DNA of 60,694 nt from an uncultured bacterium (GTDB taxonomy: Bacteria; Bacteroidota; Bacteroidia; Bacteroidales; Bacteroidaceae): contig CAJMPR010000024.1 in NCBI GenBank assembly GCA_905215345.1, positions 1 through 60,694 on the forward strand. Direction: 5' to 3'. Made by a program: the position numbers and the translations under genes. The number at the start of each line of letters is the position of its first letter. Within the stretch, counting starts at the first letter, position 1. A model generated the notes under the pieces. The model did no database searches. It had not been told where the DNA came from and saw only the letters and a program-made list of their open reading frames with translations. Below, piece after piece: positions 17,217 to 25,513 of the stretch.

Positions 17217-17814
17217 GATAGGTATAACGGGGGGAATTGGTAGCGGGAAAAGTATAGTGTCTCGTTTGTTTGAAATAATGGGAGTTCCGGTTTATGTTTC
17301 CGATGTGGAAACCAAGCAACTGACTGCAACCGATACCCGTATCCGCAGAGAATTAATAGATTTACTGGGAGAAGAAGTCTATATTGATGGCGAATTAAAT
17401 AAGGCTTTACTTGCTTCCTATCTTTTTAGCGCTCCTGAACATGCCCGGTTAGTAAATGGCATTATTCATCCACGGGTGAAAGATGATTTCAGGCAGTGGG
17501 TGGAGAATCATGATTCATTCCCGATGGTTGGCATTGAATCTGCTATTTTGATAGAAGCCGGTTTTGTCGGTGAAGTAGATGTTGTAGTTATGGTCTATGC
17601 CCCTGAAGATATACGATTACTGCGTGCTATGAGGCGGGACGCTTCTCCGCGGGAGTTGATAGAAAGACGTATACATAGTCAGATGAGTGATGAAGAAAAA
17701 CGGAGGATAGCGGATTATGTGATTATAAATGACGACAGTATGGCATTAATTCCGCAGGTTATAAACCTGATTACTTCCCTGTCCCCCAATAATTCCAATC
17801 ATTCAAGAAAATAG
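17206..17814 (+). CDS. coaE: Dephospho-CoA kinase
   Basis: 202 residues; catalyses the last step of coenzyme A synthesis. The P-loop GITGGIGSGKS lies at residues 6-16; LNKALLASYLFSAPEHARLVNGIIHP and ESAILIEAGF are typical of CoaE. Its ATG lies inside the 3' end of the ybbR-like gene in another frame, consistent with translational coupling. Confidence 0.95.
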   Translation: MAIKIGITGGIGSGKSIVSRLFEIMGVPVYVSDVETKQLTATDTRIRRELIDLLGEEVYIDGELNKALLASYLFSAPEHARLVNGIIHPRVKDDFRQWVENHDSFPMVGIESAILIEAGFVGEVDVVVMVYAPEDIRLLRAMRRDASPRELIERRIHSQMSDEEKRRIADYVIINDDSMALIPQVINLITSLSPNNSNHSRK

Positions 17815-17848
17815 GCTTCGTCTTCACGATAAAAACAAGCAAGCTTAT

Positions 17849-17879
17849 TTTGTATTGTCTTCGGCTTGCACTATCTTTG
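17849..17879 (+). promoter_or_regulatory. Consensus Bacteroides promoter for the DUF5606 gene
   Basis: TTTG (17849-17852), a 19-base spacer and TATCTTTG (17872-17879) match the consensus perfectly; the start codon follows about 45 bases later. Confidence 0.82.
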
Positions 17880-17923
17880 CCCACCGAAAAAAATAACTAC
17901 TAATTACAAAAACAGAATATACT

Positions 17924-18352
17924 ATGTTGAAGACTATTTTGTCTATCTCCGGCAAGCCGGGATTGTATAAGCTCATTTCTCAGGGAAAGAATATGTTAAT
18001 TGTAGAGTCGCTTGTCGATAAAAAACGTTTCCCTGCTTACGGTAACGAAAAAATTATCTCGTTAGGAGACATCGCTATGTATACAGATGCGGAAGAAGTA
18101 CCCTTGAAAGATGTGCTGCTTTCCATGAAGAAGAAAGAGAACGGTGCAGCCGTAGTGATGGACTTGAAGAAAGCTACTGTTGACGACCTTCGTGCTTACT
18201 TGGCGGAAGTGTTGCCTACTTTCGACCGTGACCGCGTTTACCCGTCGGACATCAAGAAACTGATTTCCTGGTATAACTTGTTGGTGGCAAGCGGACTGGC
18301 TGACTTTGAAGAGACTGCAGCTGAAGAAGCAAATGAAGAAAAGGCTGAGTAA
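17924..18352 (+). CDS. DUF5606 family protein
   Basis: 142 residues, cytoplasmic, conserved in Bacteroidetes. The N-terminus forms a small beta-domain (ILSISGKPGLYKLISQGKNMLIVESL) and the middle is a helical segment with a DRDRVYPSDIKKLISWYNLL motif; the C-terminus is acidic and Ala/Glu-rich. Function unknown. It has its own consensus promoter and a strong terminator, so it is a single-gene unit. Confidence 0.8.
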   Translation: MLKTILSISGKPGLYKLISQGKNMLIVESLVDKKRFPAYGNEKIISLGDIAMYTDAEEVPLKDVLLSMKKKENGAAVVMDLKKATVDDLRAYLAEVLPTFDRDRVYPSDIKKLISWYNLLVASGLADFEETAAEEANEEKAE

Positions 18353-18367
18353 TTATCTGAAAGTGAT

Positions 18368-18412
18368 AAAGAAATGGTGTATCGGATCATCTCCGATACA
18401 CCATTTCTTTTT
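18368..18412. terminator. Strong bidirectional terminator
   Basis: A 19-bp perfect stem (18368-18386 with 18392-18410) encloses a 5-base loop; A-rich on the left and T-rich on the right. It ends the DUF5606 transcript and can block transcription from clpB. Confidence 0.88.
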
Positions 18413-18499
18413 AATGAAGTTGAGACCTTGCAATATAATAGACTTATTATATTATTTGTGACTACCTCTTTCTTACTATAATTTTAAACTCTTGTTTAA

Positions 18500-18606
18500 G
18501 TTAACATCGTACATTGTAAGAAGTTAACTTTGTTATTCGTACTTAGTTAACTTCTTATTAACTATATAGTTAACTTCCTGTAATTACGATGTTAACTTCT
18601 TGCAGG
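18500..18606. repeat. Degenerate tandem array, 23-bp period, GTTAAC core
   Basis: GTTAAC occurs at 18500, 18523, 18546, 18569 and 18591 (steps of 23, 23, 23, 22). The shared core is AGTTAACTTCTT; the rest of each unit varies. The core AAGTTAACTT is palindromic. The array lies between the terminator at 18368 and the clpB stop codon. Confidence 0.85.
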
Positions 18607-18612
18607 TATCTC

Positions 18613-21207
18613 TCAGTTCTTGAATACCAATCCGTTACCCGTATCATTCGCATTCACTATAATAGGTTTGCTGCGGTCTACTTCCTGAGCCAATAACTTT
18701 TTGGATAAGTCATTCAGCAAGTAGTGCTGGATAGCACGTTTTACCGGACGGGCACCGAATTCGGGATCAAATCCTGCGTTAGCAAGGAAATCTACGGCGG
18801 AGTCGGTCAATACTAATTCTACACCATTGCCGGACAACATTTTCTGTACACTCTTTATCTGAAGAGCTACAATCTGTCTGATTTCCGTTTCGGTCAACGG
18901 CAGGAACATGATAGTTTCGTCGATACGGTTCAGGAATTCCGGACGGATCGTCTTTTTCAACATATTCATTACCTCCTTCTTGGTCTCTTCAATAATCTCT
19001 TCCTTGTTGGAACTGTTCAGTTTCTCCATTTGGCTTTGAATATATCCGCTACCCATGTTGGACGTCATGATGATGATGGTATTCTTGAAGTTCACCGTAC
19101 GTCCTTTGTTATCCGTCAGACGTCCGTCATCCAATACCTGTAACAAGATATTGAATACATCAGGATGTGCTTTCTCGATTTCATCGAACAGTACGACGGA
19201 GTAGGGCTTACGGCGCACGGCTTCCGTTAATTGTCCGCCCTCATCGTATCCTACATATCCCGGAGGCGCTCCGACCAGACGGGAAACGCTATGTTTCTCC
19301 TGATACTCGCTCATGTCGATGCGAGTCATCATCGTTTCGTCATCGAACAGAAACTCGGCTAAAGCTTTGGCAAGCTCCGTCTTACCTACACCGGTAGTAC
19401 CGAGAAAGAGGAATGAACCTATAGGACGTTTCGGGTCTTGTAATCCGGCGCGGCTGCGGCGTACTGCATCGGCTACGGCTTCAATAGCCTCATCTTGTCC
19501 GATAACCCGTTCGTGTAGTTCTTCTTCCAGGTTAAGCAACTTTTCCTTTTCGCTTTGCAACATCTTACTGACTGGTATACCTGTCCAGCGAGATACAACA
19601 TCAGCGATATCTTCGGCATCTACTTCTTCCTTAATCATAGCCTTGTCGCCTTGCATTTCATGCAACTTCTGCTGTGTCTCTTCAATCTCTTGATTTAACG
19701 CTTGCAGTTTGCCATATCTGATTTCGGCAACCTTGCCGTAATCTCCTTCACGCTCGGCTTTATCGGCCTCAAACTTGAGATTTTCAATCTCGACTTTGTT
19801 CTGTTGGATTTTGTTGACCAATGTCTTTTCACTCTGCCATTTGGCTTTGTGGGACTTCTCTTGTTCCTTTAGCTCAGCAAGTTCCTTACCGATTTGTTCC
19901 AGTTTCGGCTTATCATTTTCACGTTTGATGGCTTCGCGCTCAATCTCCAACTGCTTGATTTTGCGGGATATTTCATCCAGTTCCTCTGGTACGGAATCTA
20001 CTTCCATACGGAGTTTTGCAGCAGCCTCATCCATCAGGTCGATAGCCTTGTCGGGTAAGAAACGGTCGGTAATGTAACGGTTGCTCAACTCTACGGCAGC
20101 GATGATGGCATCATCTTTAATCCGTACATGATGGTGATTTTCGTAACGTTCCTTCAAACCACGCAGAATGGAAATAGTACTCAACGTATCCGGTTCGTTC
20201 ACCATGACAATTTGGAAACGACGTTCCAGCGCCTTGTCTTTCTCAAAATACTTTTGGTATTCGTCCAGAGTGGTAGCACCGATGCTTCTCAACTCACCAC
20301 GGGCCAAAGCCGGTTTCAGGATATTGGCGGCGTCCATAGCTCCCTCACCTTTGCCTGCACCTACCAATGTGTGGATTTCATCAATAAACAAAATGATGTC
20401 TCCTTCTGACTTCTTCACTTCATTGACAACGGCTTTCAATCGTTCCTCAAACTCACCCTTGTATTTGGCGCCTGCCACCAATGCACCCATATCCAGCGAA
20501 TAAACCTGTTTGTTTTTCAGGTTGTCGGGTACGTCACCGCGCAATATACGGTGTGCCAAGCCTTCCACAATGGCTGTTTTACCGGTACCCGGTTCACCTA
20601 TCAGGATAGGATTGTTCTTGGTACGGCGGCTCAGAATCTGCAATACGCGGCGGATTTCTTCATCACGGCCGATGACGGGGTCAAGCTTGCCGCTCCGTGC
20701 TGCCTCGTTCAGGTTGATTGCATACTTCTCTAAAGATTGGTAAGTATCTTCACTGGATTGTGAAGTAACTTTTTCTCCTTTGCGCAACTCATTAATCGCT
20801 CCGCGCAATTCTTTTTCCGTCATTCCGGCGTCTTTCAAAATAGTGGAAGCCGTGCTCTTTACGTTCAACAAAGCCAGTATGATCGGCTCCAATGAAACGA
20901 ACTCGTCACCCATCTCTTTGGAATACTGGGTAGCTTTTTGAAGAACCTCGTTAGTCTCACGACTCAGATAAGGTTCTCCTCCTGATACTTTGGGCAGTGA
21001 GTCGATTTGTTTGTCTATTACAAGCGCTACCTGCTGTCCATTGATTCCTAATTTTTGAAAGATGAAGTTGGTGACGTTTTCGCCCACCTTCATTACACTT
21101 TGGAGCAGATGTACGGGCTCGATAGCTTGCTGTCCCCGGCCTTGTACCAGGTTCACCGCATCTTGTACAGCTTCCTGCGCTTTAATGGTAAAATTGTTAA
21201 AGTTCAT
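18613..21207 (-). CDS. clpB: ATP-dependent chaperone ClpB
   Basis: 864 residues; a hexameric disaggregase working with DnaK. An N-terminal Clp-N domain (1-145) is followed by AAA+ domain 1 (Walker A GEPGTGKT, 204-211), a coiled-coil M-domain (about 405-525; EEVDAEDIADVVSRWTGIPV follows) and AAA+ domain 2 (Walker A GTTGVGKT, near 605). An AGGAG box precedes the start. Two direct repeats lie upstream (21273-21341), possibly shared with the divergent gene. Confidence 0.97.
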   Translation of the reverse strand: MNFNNFTIKAQEAVQDAVNLVQGRGQQAIEPVHLLQSVMKVGENVTNFIFQKLGINGQQVALVIDKQIDSLPKVSGGEPYLSRETNEVLQKATQYSKEMGDEFVSLEPIILALLNVKSTASTILKDAGMTEKELRGAINELRKGEKVTSQSSEDTYQSLEKYAINLNEAARSGKLDPVIGRDEEIRRVLQILSRRTKNNPILIGEPGTGKTAIVEGLAHRILRGDVPDNLKNKQVYSLDMGALVAGAKYKGEFEERLKAVVNEVKKSEGDIILFIDEIHTLVGAGKGEGAMDAANILKPALARGELRSIGATTLDEYQKYFEKDKALERRFQIVMVNEPDTLSTISILRGLKERYENHHHVRIKDDAIIAAVELSNRYITDRFLPDKAIDLMDEAAAKLRMEVDSVPEELDEISRKIKQLEIEREAIKRENDKPKLEQIGKELAELKEQEKSHKAKWQSEKTLVNKIQQNKVEIENLKFEADKAEREGDYGKVAEIRYGKLQALNQEIEETQQKLHEMQGDKAMIKEEVDAEDIADVVSRWTGIPVSKMLQSEKEKLLNLEEELHERVIGQDEAIEAVADAVRRSRAGLQDPKRPIGSFLFLGTTGVGKTELAKALAEFLFDDETMMTRIDMSEYQEKHSVSRLVGAPPGYVGYDEGGQLTEAVRRKPYSVVLFDEIEKAHPDVFNILLQVLDDGRLTDNKGRTVNFKNTIIIMTSNMGSGYIQSQMEKLNSSNKEEIIEETKKEVMNMLKKTIRPEFLNRIDETIMFLPLTETEIRQIVALQIKSVQKMLSGNGVELVLTDSAVDFLANAGFDPEFGARPVKRAIQHYLLNDLSKKLLAQEVDRSKPIIVNANDTGNGLVFKN

Positions 21208-21272
21208 ATAGTATTCTCCTTTCTATTTTTATTAGTATCATAACACCATAAGGGGCGCAAAAGATTTGCCAA

Positions 21273-21341
21273 TGACCGATTTGAGACAAAATTTCAGTTA
21301 ATAGAAAGAAATGAATGTCAAAATGACTGATTTGAGATAAA
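21273..21341. repeat. Direct repeats between clpB and the DUF6621-like gene
   Basis: TGACCGATTTGAGACAAA (21273-21290) recurs as TGACTGATTTGAGATAAA (21324-21341), 16 of 18 bases the same, 51 bp apart. The position between divergent genes suggests operators, but no binding protein is known. Confidence 0.5.
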
Positions 21342-21390
21342 TGACTTTTATCTGAAAAAACTTTTGTACCTTTACTCCCTCAATAAAGAA

Positions 21391-22014
21391 ATGATTATGG
21401 AAGATACTAAGATAAAACTTTCCGAGACTGTGATGGTCTTGGACGTAGCTTACCTGAATTTTGTTATCAGCGATTTGAAGAAATACTTCGAACCTCTGTT
21501 GAAACGTTCGTTGCAGCCAATAGATTTGGCGCTTTTTACGATGTATCTGGCAATGGATGCAGGGATTACGGAAGGAGAGAATGACGTGCAGATATTACTG
21601 GTATACGATGAACAGTCCAATAAGTTGCAACATTGCGTGCCCTCGGACTTGAAAGGAGAATTAGACGGTGTGGCTTTTAGGAGTCCGTTTGGCGAATTCA
21701 GTTTTCTGGCAGTTCCTTCAGAGGGTTTCGTGTCTCGTGGAGAGTTATATCTTGATTTATTGCAGATTGTCCTTACCTCTGAAGAAGTAAACAGGCTTAT
21801 TATTGCTCCTTTCAATGAGGAGTACGGTGAAGAAGTTGAAAAAACGTTGAAAGAGTTTATGGGCAGAGCTGTTACGGATCAAAACGGTGCAAAAGAAATA
21901 GTTCATTTCCGTATGGAAGAACCGTCTTCACCGGTGGAATATCGTTGTGAGATGCTGGGATATCCATTGATGTCGGCTTTGGGTATCAAGAGTGAGGAAT
22001 TGCAACATAATTAA
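21391..22014 (+). CDS. Uncharacterised Bacteroides protein (DUF6621-like)
   Basis: About 207 residues, soluble, no signal peptide or membrane segment. I choose the ATG at 21391 (another lies at 21397) because a -7-like TACCTTTA sits at 21366. Recognisable only as a family-specific protein: an alpha/beta chain with acidic stretches (EEYGEEVEKTLKEFMG). It lies 21 bases upstream of a LysR gene on the same strand, so the two may be co-transcribed. No function is assigned. Confidence 0.65.
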   Translation: MIMEDTKIKLSETVMVLDVAYLNFVISDLKKYFEPLLKRSLQPIDLALFTMYLAMDAGITEGENDVQILLVYDEQSNKLQHCVPSDLKGELDGVAFRSPFGEFSFLAVPSEGFVSRGELYLDLLQIVLTSEEVNRLIIAPFNEEYGEEVEKTLKEFMGRAVTDQNGAKEIVHFRMEEPSSPVEYRCEMLGYPLMSALGIKSEELQHN

Positions 22015-22035
22015 TGATTTCTAATCTGTTATTCC

Positions 22036-22932
22036 GTGAGTGATTTCCGTTTAAAAGTATTCCAGTCCGTAGCGAAGAACCTGAGTTTTACAAAGGCTTC
22101 GCAAGAATTGTATATTAGCCAGCCTGCTATAACCAAACATATACAGGAATTGGAGTCTGCTTATCAGACTCGTCTGTTCGACCGTCAGGGCAGCAAAATT
22201 TCTCTGACTGAATCCGGACAGTTGCTTTTAGAACATTGCGAACGGATTTTGGAAGACTATAAACGGCTGGAATACGAGATGCATTTGTTGCATAACGAAT
22301 ATACAGGTGGGTTGAAGTTGGGAGCCAGCACTACTATCGCTCAATATGTATTGCCGCCAGTACTTGCCAGTTTTATAGGTAAGTTCCCACAGGTCAATCT
22401 GTCGTTGATGAATGGTAATTCCCGTAAGATAGAAGATGCCCTGCAGGAACATAGTATTGACCTTGGATTGGTTGAAGGTGTTTTCCGCTTGCCCAACTTG
22501 AAGTATACCACTTTCCTGAAAGATGAATTGGTTGCTGTTATTCGTACCGGTAGTAAACTCTCCGTGGACGAAGAAATCACTCCCGAAGAACTTCTGCATT
22601 TGCCTTTGGTACTTCGTGAAAGAGGTTCGGGTACATTAGATGTATTTGAACGTGCTTTGCAACAACATAATATGAAGTTATCATCACTTCAGGTTTTAAT
22701 GTATTTGGGAAGTACGGAGAGTATTAAGTTGTTTTTGGAGCATACAGACTGTCTGGGAATTGTTTCCGTTCGTTCTATTACCCGTGAACTCTATTCTGGA
22801 CAATTGCGTGTGGTTGAAATAAAGGGTATGCCGATGTTGCGTGAATTTAGTTTTGCCCAACCACAAGGGCAGGAAAGCGGCTTAGCGCAGGTATTCATGC
22901 AGTTTGCTATGCATCATAATCACAAGTTATAG
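22036..22932 (+). CDS. LysR-family transcriptional regulator (CysL/YeiE-like)
   Basis: 298 residues starting with GTG. The winged-helix domain is at the N-terminus (FRLKVFQSVAKNLSFTKASQ, ISQPAITKHIQELE), followed by a periplasmic-binding-like effector domain (GGLKLGASTTIAQYVLPPVL). The downstream gene encodes a YeiH transporter; LysR-YeiH pairs recur in bacteria, so this protein probably controls yeiH. Sulfur compounds are the likely effectors by analogy. Confidence 0.9.
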   Translation: MSDFRLKVFQSVAKNLSFTKASQELYISQPAITKHIQELESAYQTRLFDRQGSKISLTESGQLLLEHCERILEDYKRLEYEMHLLHNEYTGGLKLGASTTIAQYVLPPVLASFIGKFPQVNLSLMNGNSRKIEDALQEHSIDLGLVEGVFRLPNLKYTTFLKDELVAVIRTGSKLSVDEEITPEELLHLPLVLRERGSGTLDVFERALQQHNMKLSSLQVLMYLGSTESIKLFLEHTDCLGIVSVRSITRELYSGQLRVVEIKGMPMLREFSFAQPQGQESGLAQVFMQFAMHHNHKL

Positions 22933-22973
22933 TGGATAAATAGAAACGATTAGTGTGATTGGAAAAAGAAGCC

Positions 22974-22981
22974 TACCTTTG
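22974..22981 (+). promoter_or_regulatory. -7 element upstream of yeiH
   Basis: TACCTTTG fits the -7 consensus but no TTTG lies 19-21 bases upstream, as expected for a promoter that needs an activator such as the adjacent LysR. The leader of about 105 bases contains AGTGGTTA and TAATCACT, which can pair. Confidence 0.5.
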
Positions 22982-23091
22982 CACCCGGAAACAATAATTA
23001 GTGGTTAGTATCTACCGCGTAACAGCGCAGTCCCGTTAATCACTGAACTTTAATTATCAATCACTAAAAAGTTACTATAAAATTTTAAAGT

Positions 23092-24114
23092 ATGGCTTCT
23101 AATCAAGTATTTGCAAAATACATCAATATGCCTTTCTTGCAGAATAACAACAAGGTTATTTACGTTTCGTTACTTTCTCTTCTTTCCTTTTTTCTGTTTC
23201 TTGATTATATTCCCGGAATGCGTGTTTATTCGACATGGGTAACTCCACCGGTAGCATTGTTTCTTGGTTTGGCATTTGCCCTGCTGTGCGGACAGGCGCA
23301 TCCCAAGTTCAATAAAAAGACTTCTAAGTATCTGTTGCAATATTCGGTTGTAGGTCTGGGATTTGGAATGAATTTGCAGGCATCGCTTGCTTCCGGCAAG
23401 GAGGGTATGGAGTTTACCATTATCTCTGTAATAGGTACGTTACTTCTTGGCTGGGTAATCGGTCGTAAGTTCCTGAAGGTAGACCGTGATACTTCCTATC
23501 TTATTAGTTCCGGTACGGCCATATGCGGAGGTAGCGCTATTGCGGCTGTAGGCCCTGTGTTGAAAGCAAAAGATAGTGAAATGTCTGTCGCTTTGGGTAC
23601 AATCTTTATTTTGAATGCGATTGCTTTATTTATTTTCCCTATGATCGGACATGCGTTGAACATGAGCCAACACGAGTTTGGAACATGGGCCGCCATTGCT
23701 ATCCATGATACAAGTTCGGTAGTGGGTGCCGGTGCGGCTTATGGTGAAGAAGCCTTGCAAGTAGCTACCACTATCAAGCTTACCCGTGCCCTTTGGATTA
23801 TACCATTGGCTATCGTCACTTCATTTGTTTTCAAAAGTAAGGGACAAAAGATCAGTATCCCCTGGTTTATTTTCTTCTTTGTCCTGGCGATGATTGTCAA
23901 TACATATGTTTTGAATACAACGGAAACCGGTGCGCTTATTGGTGCGGGAATTAATAGCATAGCTCGCAAGACATTGACAATAACCTTATTCTTTATCGGA
24001 GCTTCTCTGTCACGTGATGTATTGAAGGCTGTAGGCATCAAGCCCCTTATACAAGGTGTGTTGTTGTGGGTGGCAATCAGTTTCAGTACATTAGCTTATA
24101 TTTACTGGTTCTGA
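23092..24114 (+). CDS. yeiH: YeiH / UPF0324 family transporter (putative sulfate exporter family)
   Basis: 340 residues with about ten membrane helices. The family signature SSGTAICGGSAIAAVGPVLKAK lies mid-protein, followed by AIHDTSSVVGAGAAYG. Homologues are called sulfate or sulfonate exporters, with limited direct evidence. It is preceded by the likely LysR regulator. Its last codons overlap a convergent NusG-like gene by 13 bases. Confidence 0.88.
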   Translation: MASNQVFAKYINMPFLQNNNKVIYVSLLSLLSFFLFLDYIPGMRVYSTWVTPPVALFLGLAFALLCGQAHPKFNKKTSKYLLQYSVVGLGFGMNLQASLASGKEGMEFTIISVIGTLLLGWVIGRKFLKVDRDTSYLISSGTAICGGSAIAAVGPVLKAKDSEMSVALGTIFILNAIALFIFPMIGHALNMSQHEFGTWAAIAIHDTSSVVGAGAAYGEEALQVATTIKLTRALWIIPLAIVTSFVFKSKGQKISIPWFIFFFVLAMIVNTYVLNTTETGALIGAGINSIARKTLTITLFFIGASLSRDVLKAVGIKPLIQGVLLWVAISFSTLAYIYWF

Positions 24115-24398
24115 TAGGAGTTGTTGATGATATCCGGGTGGAAAACAGTATATTGTTTTTGTACTTTCTGTATTTCATCTTCGGTTGCATATATGAATAC
24201 ACATCTTGGTATTGCCGGGATGTGTATTTCTTTTTCACGTCCTGCCCACTGGCGCCGAACCGAACCCTGTGGGAGGTAGATAATAAATCCCTTTCGTTCC
24301 AAATGAGTTTTAGTATTCAGTTCGGCATACCGACCGGTCAGCACAATGTACCATGAACGTATTTTGCTTAGGTTTTCAATTATATATTGAGAAGTCAT
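24102..24398 (-). CDS. Stand-alone NusG N-terminal (NGN) domain protein, UpxY-like
   Basis: 98 residues. SWYIVLTGRYAELNTKTHLE and KGFIIYLPQ, then RQWAGREKEIHIPAIPRCVFIY match the NGN domain of NusG and the UpxY antiterminators of Bacteroides capsule loci. There is no KOW domain: the frame stops right after the NGN fold, overlapping the end of yeiH. UpxY proteins are about 170-190 residues, so this is either a truncated relic or a minimal RNA-polymerase-binding protein. No capsule genes are nearby. Confidence 0.7.
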   Translation of the reverse strand: MTSQYIIENLSKIRSWYIVLTGRYAELNTKTHLERKGFIIYLPQGSVRRQWAGREKEIHIPAIPRCVFIYATEDEIQKVQKQYTVFHPDIINNSYQNQ

Positions 24399-24401
24399 AA
24401 T

Positions 24402-24998
24402 TTAGTTTCTTTGTGTTATTATAAAGTCAAATTTATGAAAAAAACGGGGCTTGTTACCGAGGGTTATTGGCAGAACGATCGTAACGGTATTTACTGCACC
24501 TTTCTTAAGATTTCTTTTCTGATATATTTTCTTTATTTTTTGTCCTGTGATAAGGTTGGCGGCGGTAATCGTCCGGTTTGTTTCGGCATTACTTTGAACG
24601 ATTTCAGCAGTAAGCGTATCTGCTGTGAAAGGATAGAGCGCTATTCCGGAGGCTTTTCCACTGACAATAAATTGTGCATTTCTCCAGTTGACCGAAGCGT
24701 CGTCAGTTGAAATATTCCGGATAATTATTTTCCATGCATCACTTGCAGGAATAAACCGATAAATCATATTATCTCTGATATATTCCAATTTCCCATATTG
24801 GTTTTCATATTGTTTAAAGCTGATACTGCAACCTTCATTATCTATGTATTGGGCGTTTGCTGTGATTGTATTTGCAAGGAGTAATAAAACAATGAGATAG
24901 TTCTTACGCTTGTATTTTCTGTAATCACAATAAATCCATATTATAATTGTCAATATACAGATTGGGATTGTAATGAATATGTAAACTATTAATGTCAT
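24402..24998 (-). CDS. Secreted or membrane-anchored protein of unknown function, paralogue A
   Basis: 198 residues; start chosen at 24998 because a consensus promoter sits at 25036-25067. Two hydrophobic stretches open the protein: MTLIVYIFITIPICILTIII and, after a basic YRKYKRK loop, YLIVLLLLANTITANAQ, which resembles a cleavable signal. The rest is a predicted beta-rich domain (LEYIRDNMIYRFIPASDAWK, NWRNAQFIVSGKASGIALYP). It is clearly paralogous to the protein at 25514-26101. I do not recognise the family. Confidence 0.7.
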   Translation of the reverse strand: MTLIVYIFITIPICILTIIIWIYCDYRKYKRKNYLIVLLLLANTITANAQYIDNEGCSISFKQYENQYGKLEYIRDNMIYRFIPASDAWKIIIRNISTDDASVNWRNAQFIVSGKASGIALYPFTADTLTAEIVQSNAETNRTITAANLITGQKIKKIYQKRNLKKGAVNTVTIVLPITLGNKPRFFHKFDFIITQRN

Positions 24999-25035
24999 GG
25001 CATTATGTGTTTTTTCTGTCAGTTTAAAGATTTGG

Positions 25036-25067
25036 CAAAAATATCTCAAAATATCTGATAAAACAAA
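25036..25067 (-). promoter_or_regulatory. Bacteroides-type promoter of paralogue A
   Basis: On the minus strand TTTG (25064-25067), 20 bases, then TATTTTTG (25036-25043). The start codon follows 38 bases later. Confidence 0.75.
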
Positions 25068-25155
25068 TAAATTTAGAGATAAAATAGCTTTTTTGTCATA
25101 TAAATTGTTGTTTTTTCTTTTTCGTGGTGATTGATTAATGTGTATCTTCATAAGA

Positions 25156-25500
25156 ATGGAAAAGAGTAATGTATATATTGGAGAAGCTATCAGGAATGTT
25201 ATGGCTGAGAAGCAGGTTACCAAAGCGGAACTTGCAAGAAGACTGAGCGTTAGACCTCAAAGTGTTGATTATATGTTGACGCGGAAAAGTCTTGATACAG
25301 ATACTTTGTACAATGTGTCCAGAGCTTTGGATTACGATTTTGCCCTCTTATATTCTATTCATAAGAAACAGGTAAATTGTGATGAAAAAGAACGGGGATA
25401 TCAAGTGTCCACTGCTAAGGTTTTAATAGAATTGGAACTTAAACCGGAAGATATGGCAAAGTTAAATTTGAAAAATAAAATTGCCGACCTTCTGAAATGA
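25156..25500 (+). CDS. Small XRE/Cro-type HTH regulator
   Basis: 114 residues from the ATG at 25156 (six codons inside the longest frame). The HTH is clear: IGEAIRNVMAEKQVTKAELA then RRLSVRPQSVDYMLTRKSLD and TLYNVSRALDYDFALLY. The C-terminal third (TAKVLIELELKPEDMAKLNL) may dimerise or bind a ligand. It lies between two paralogous secreted-protein genes on the other strand, the natural candidates for its targets. Confidence 0.82.
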   Translation: MEKSNVYIGEAIRNVMAEKQVTKAELARRLSVRPQSVDYMLTRKSLDTDTLYNVSRALDYDFALLYSIHKKQVNCDEKERGYQVSTAKVLIELELKPEDMAKLNLKNKIADLLK

Positions 25501-25513
25501 ATAGATATTCCGG

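Noticed and set aside
18500..18606. CRISPR array
   Set aside because: The whole unit is only 23 bp and the non-core part is too short to be a spacer; no cas genes are in the window.
19313..19693. Several long plus-strand frames opposite clpB
   Set aside because: They are Ser/Arg-rich antisense products of a conserved gene, with no start signals or family match.
23000..23091. Riboswitch in the yeiH leader
   Set aside because: An 8-bp AGTGGTTA/TAATCACT pairing exists, but no known riboswitch core could be recognised.
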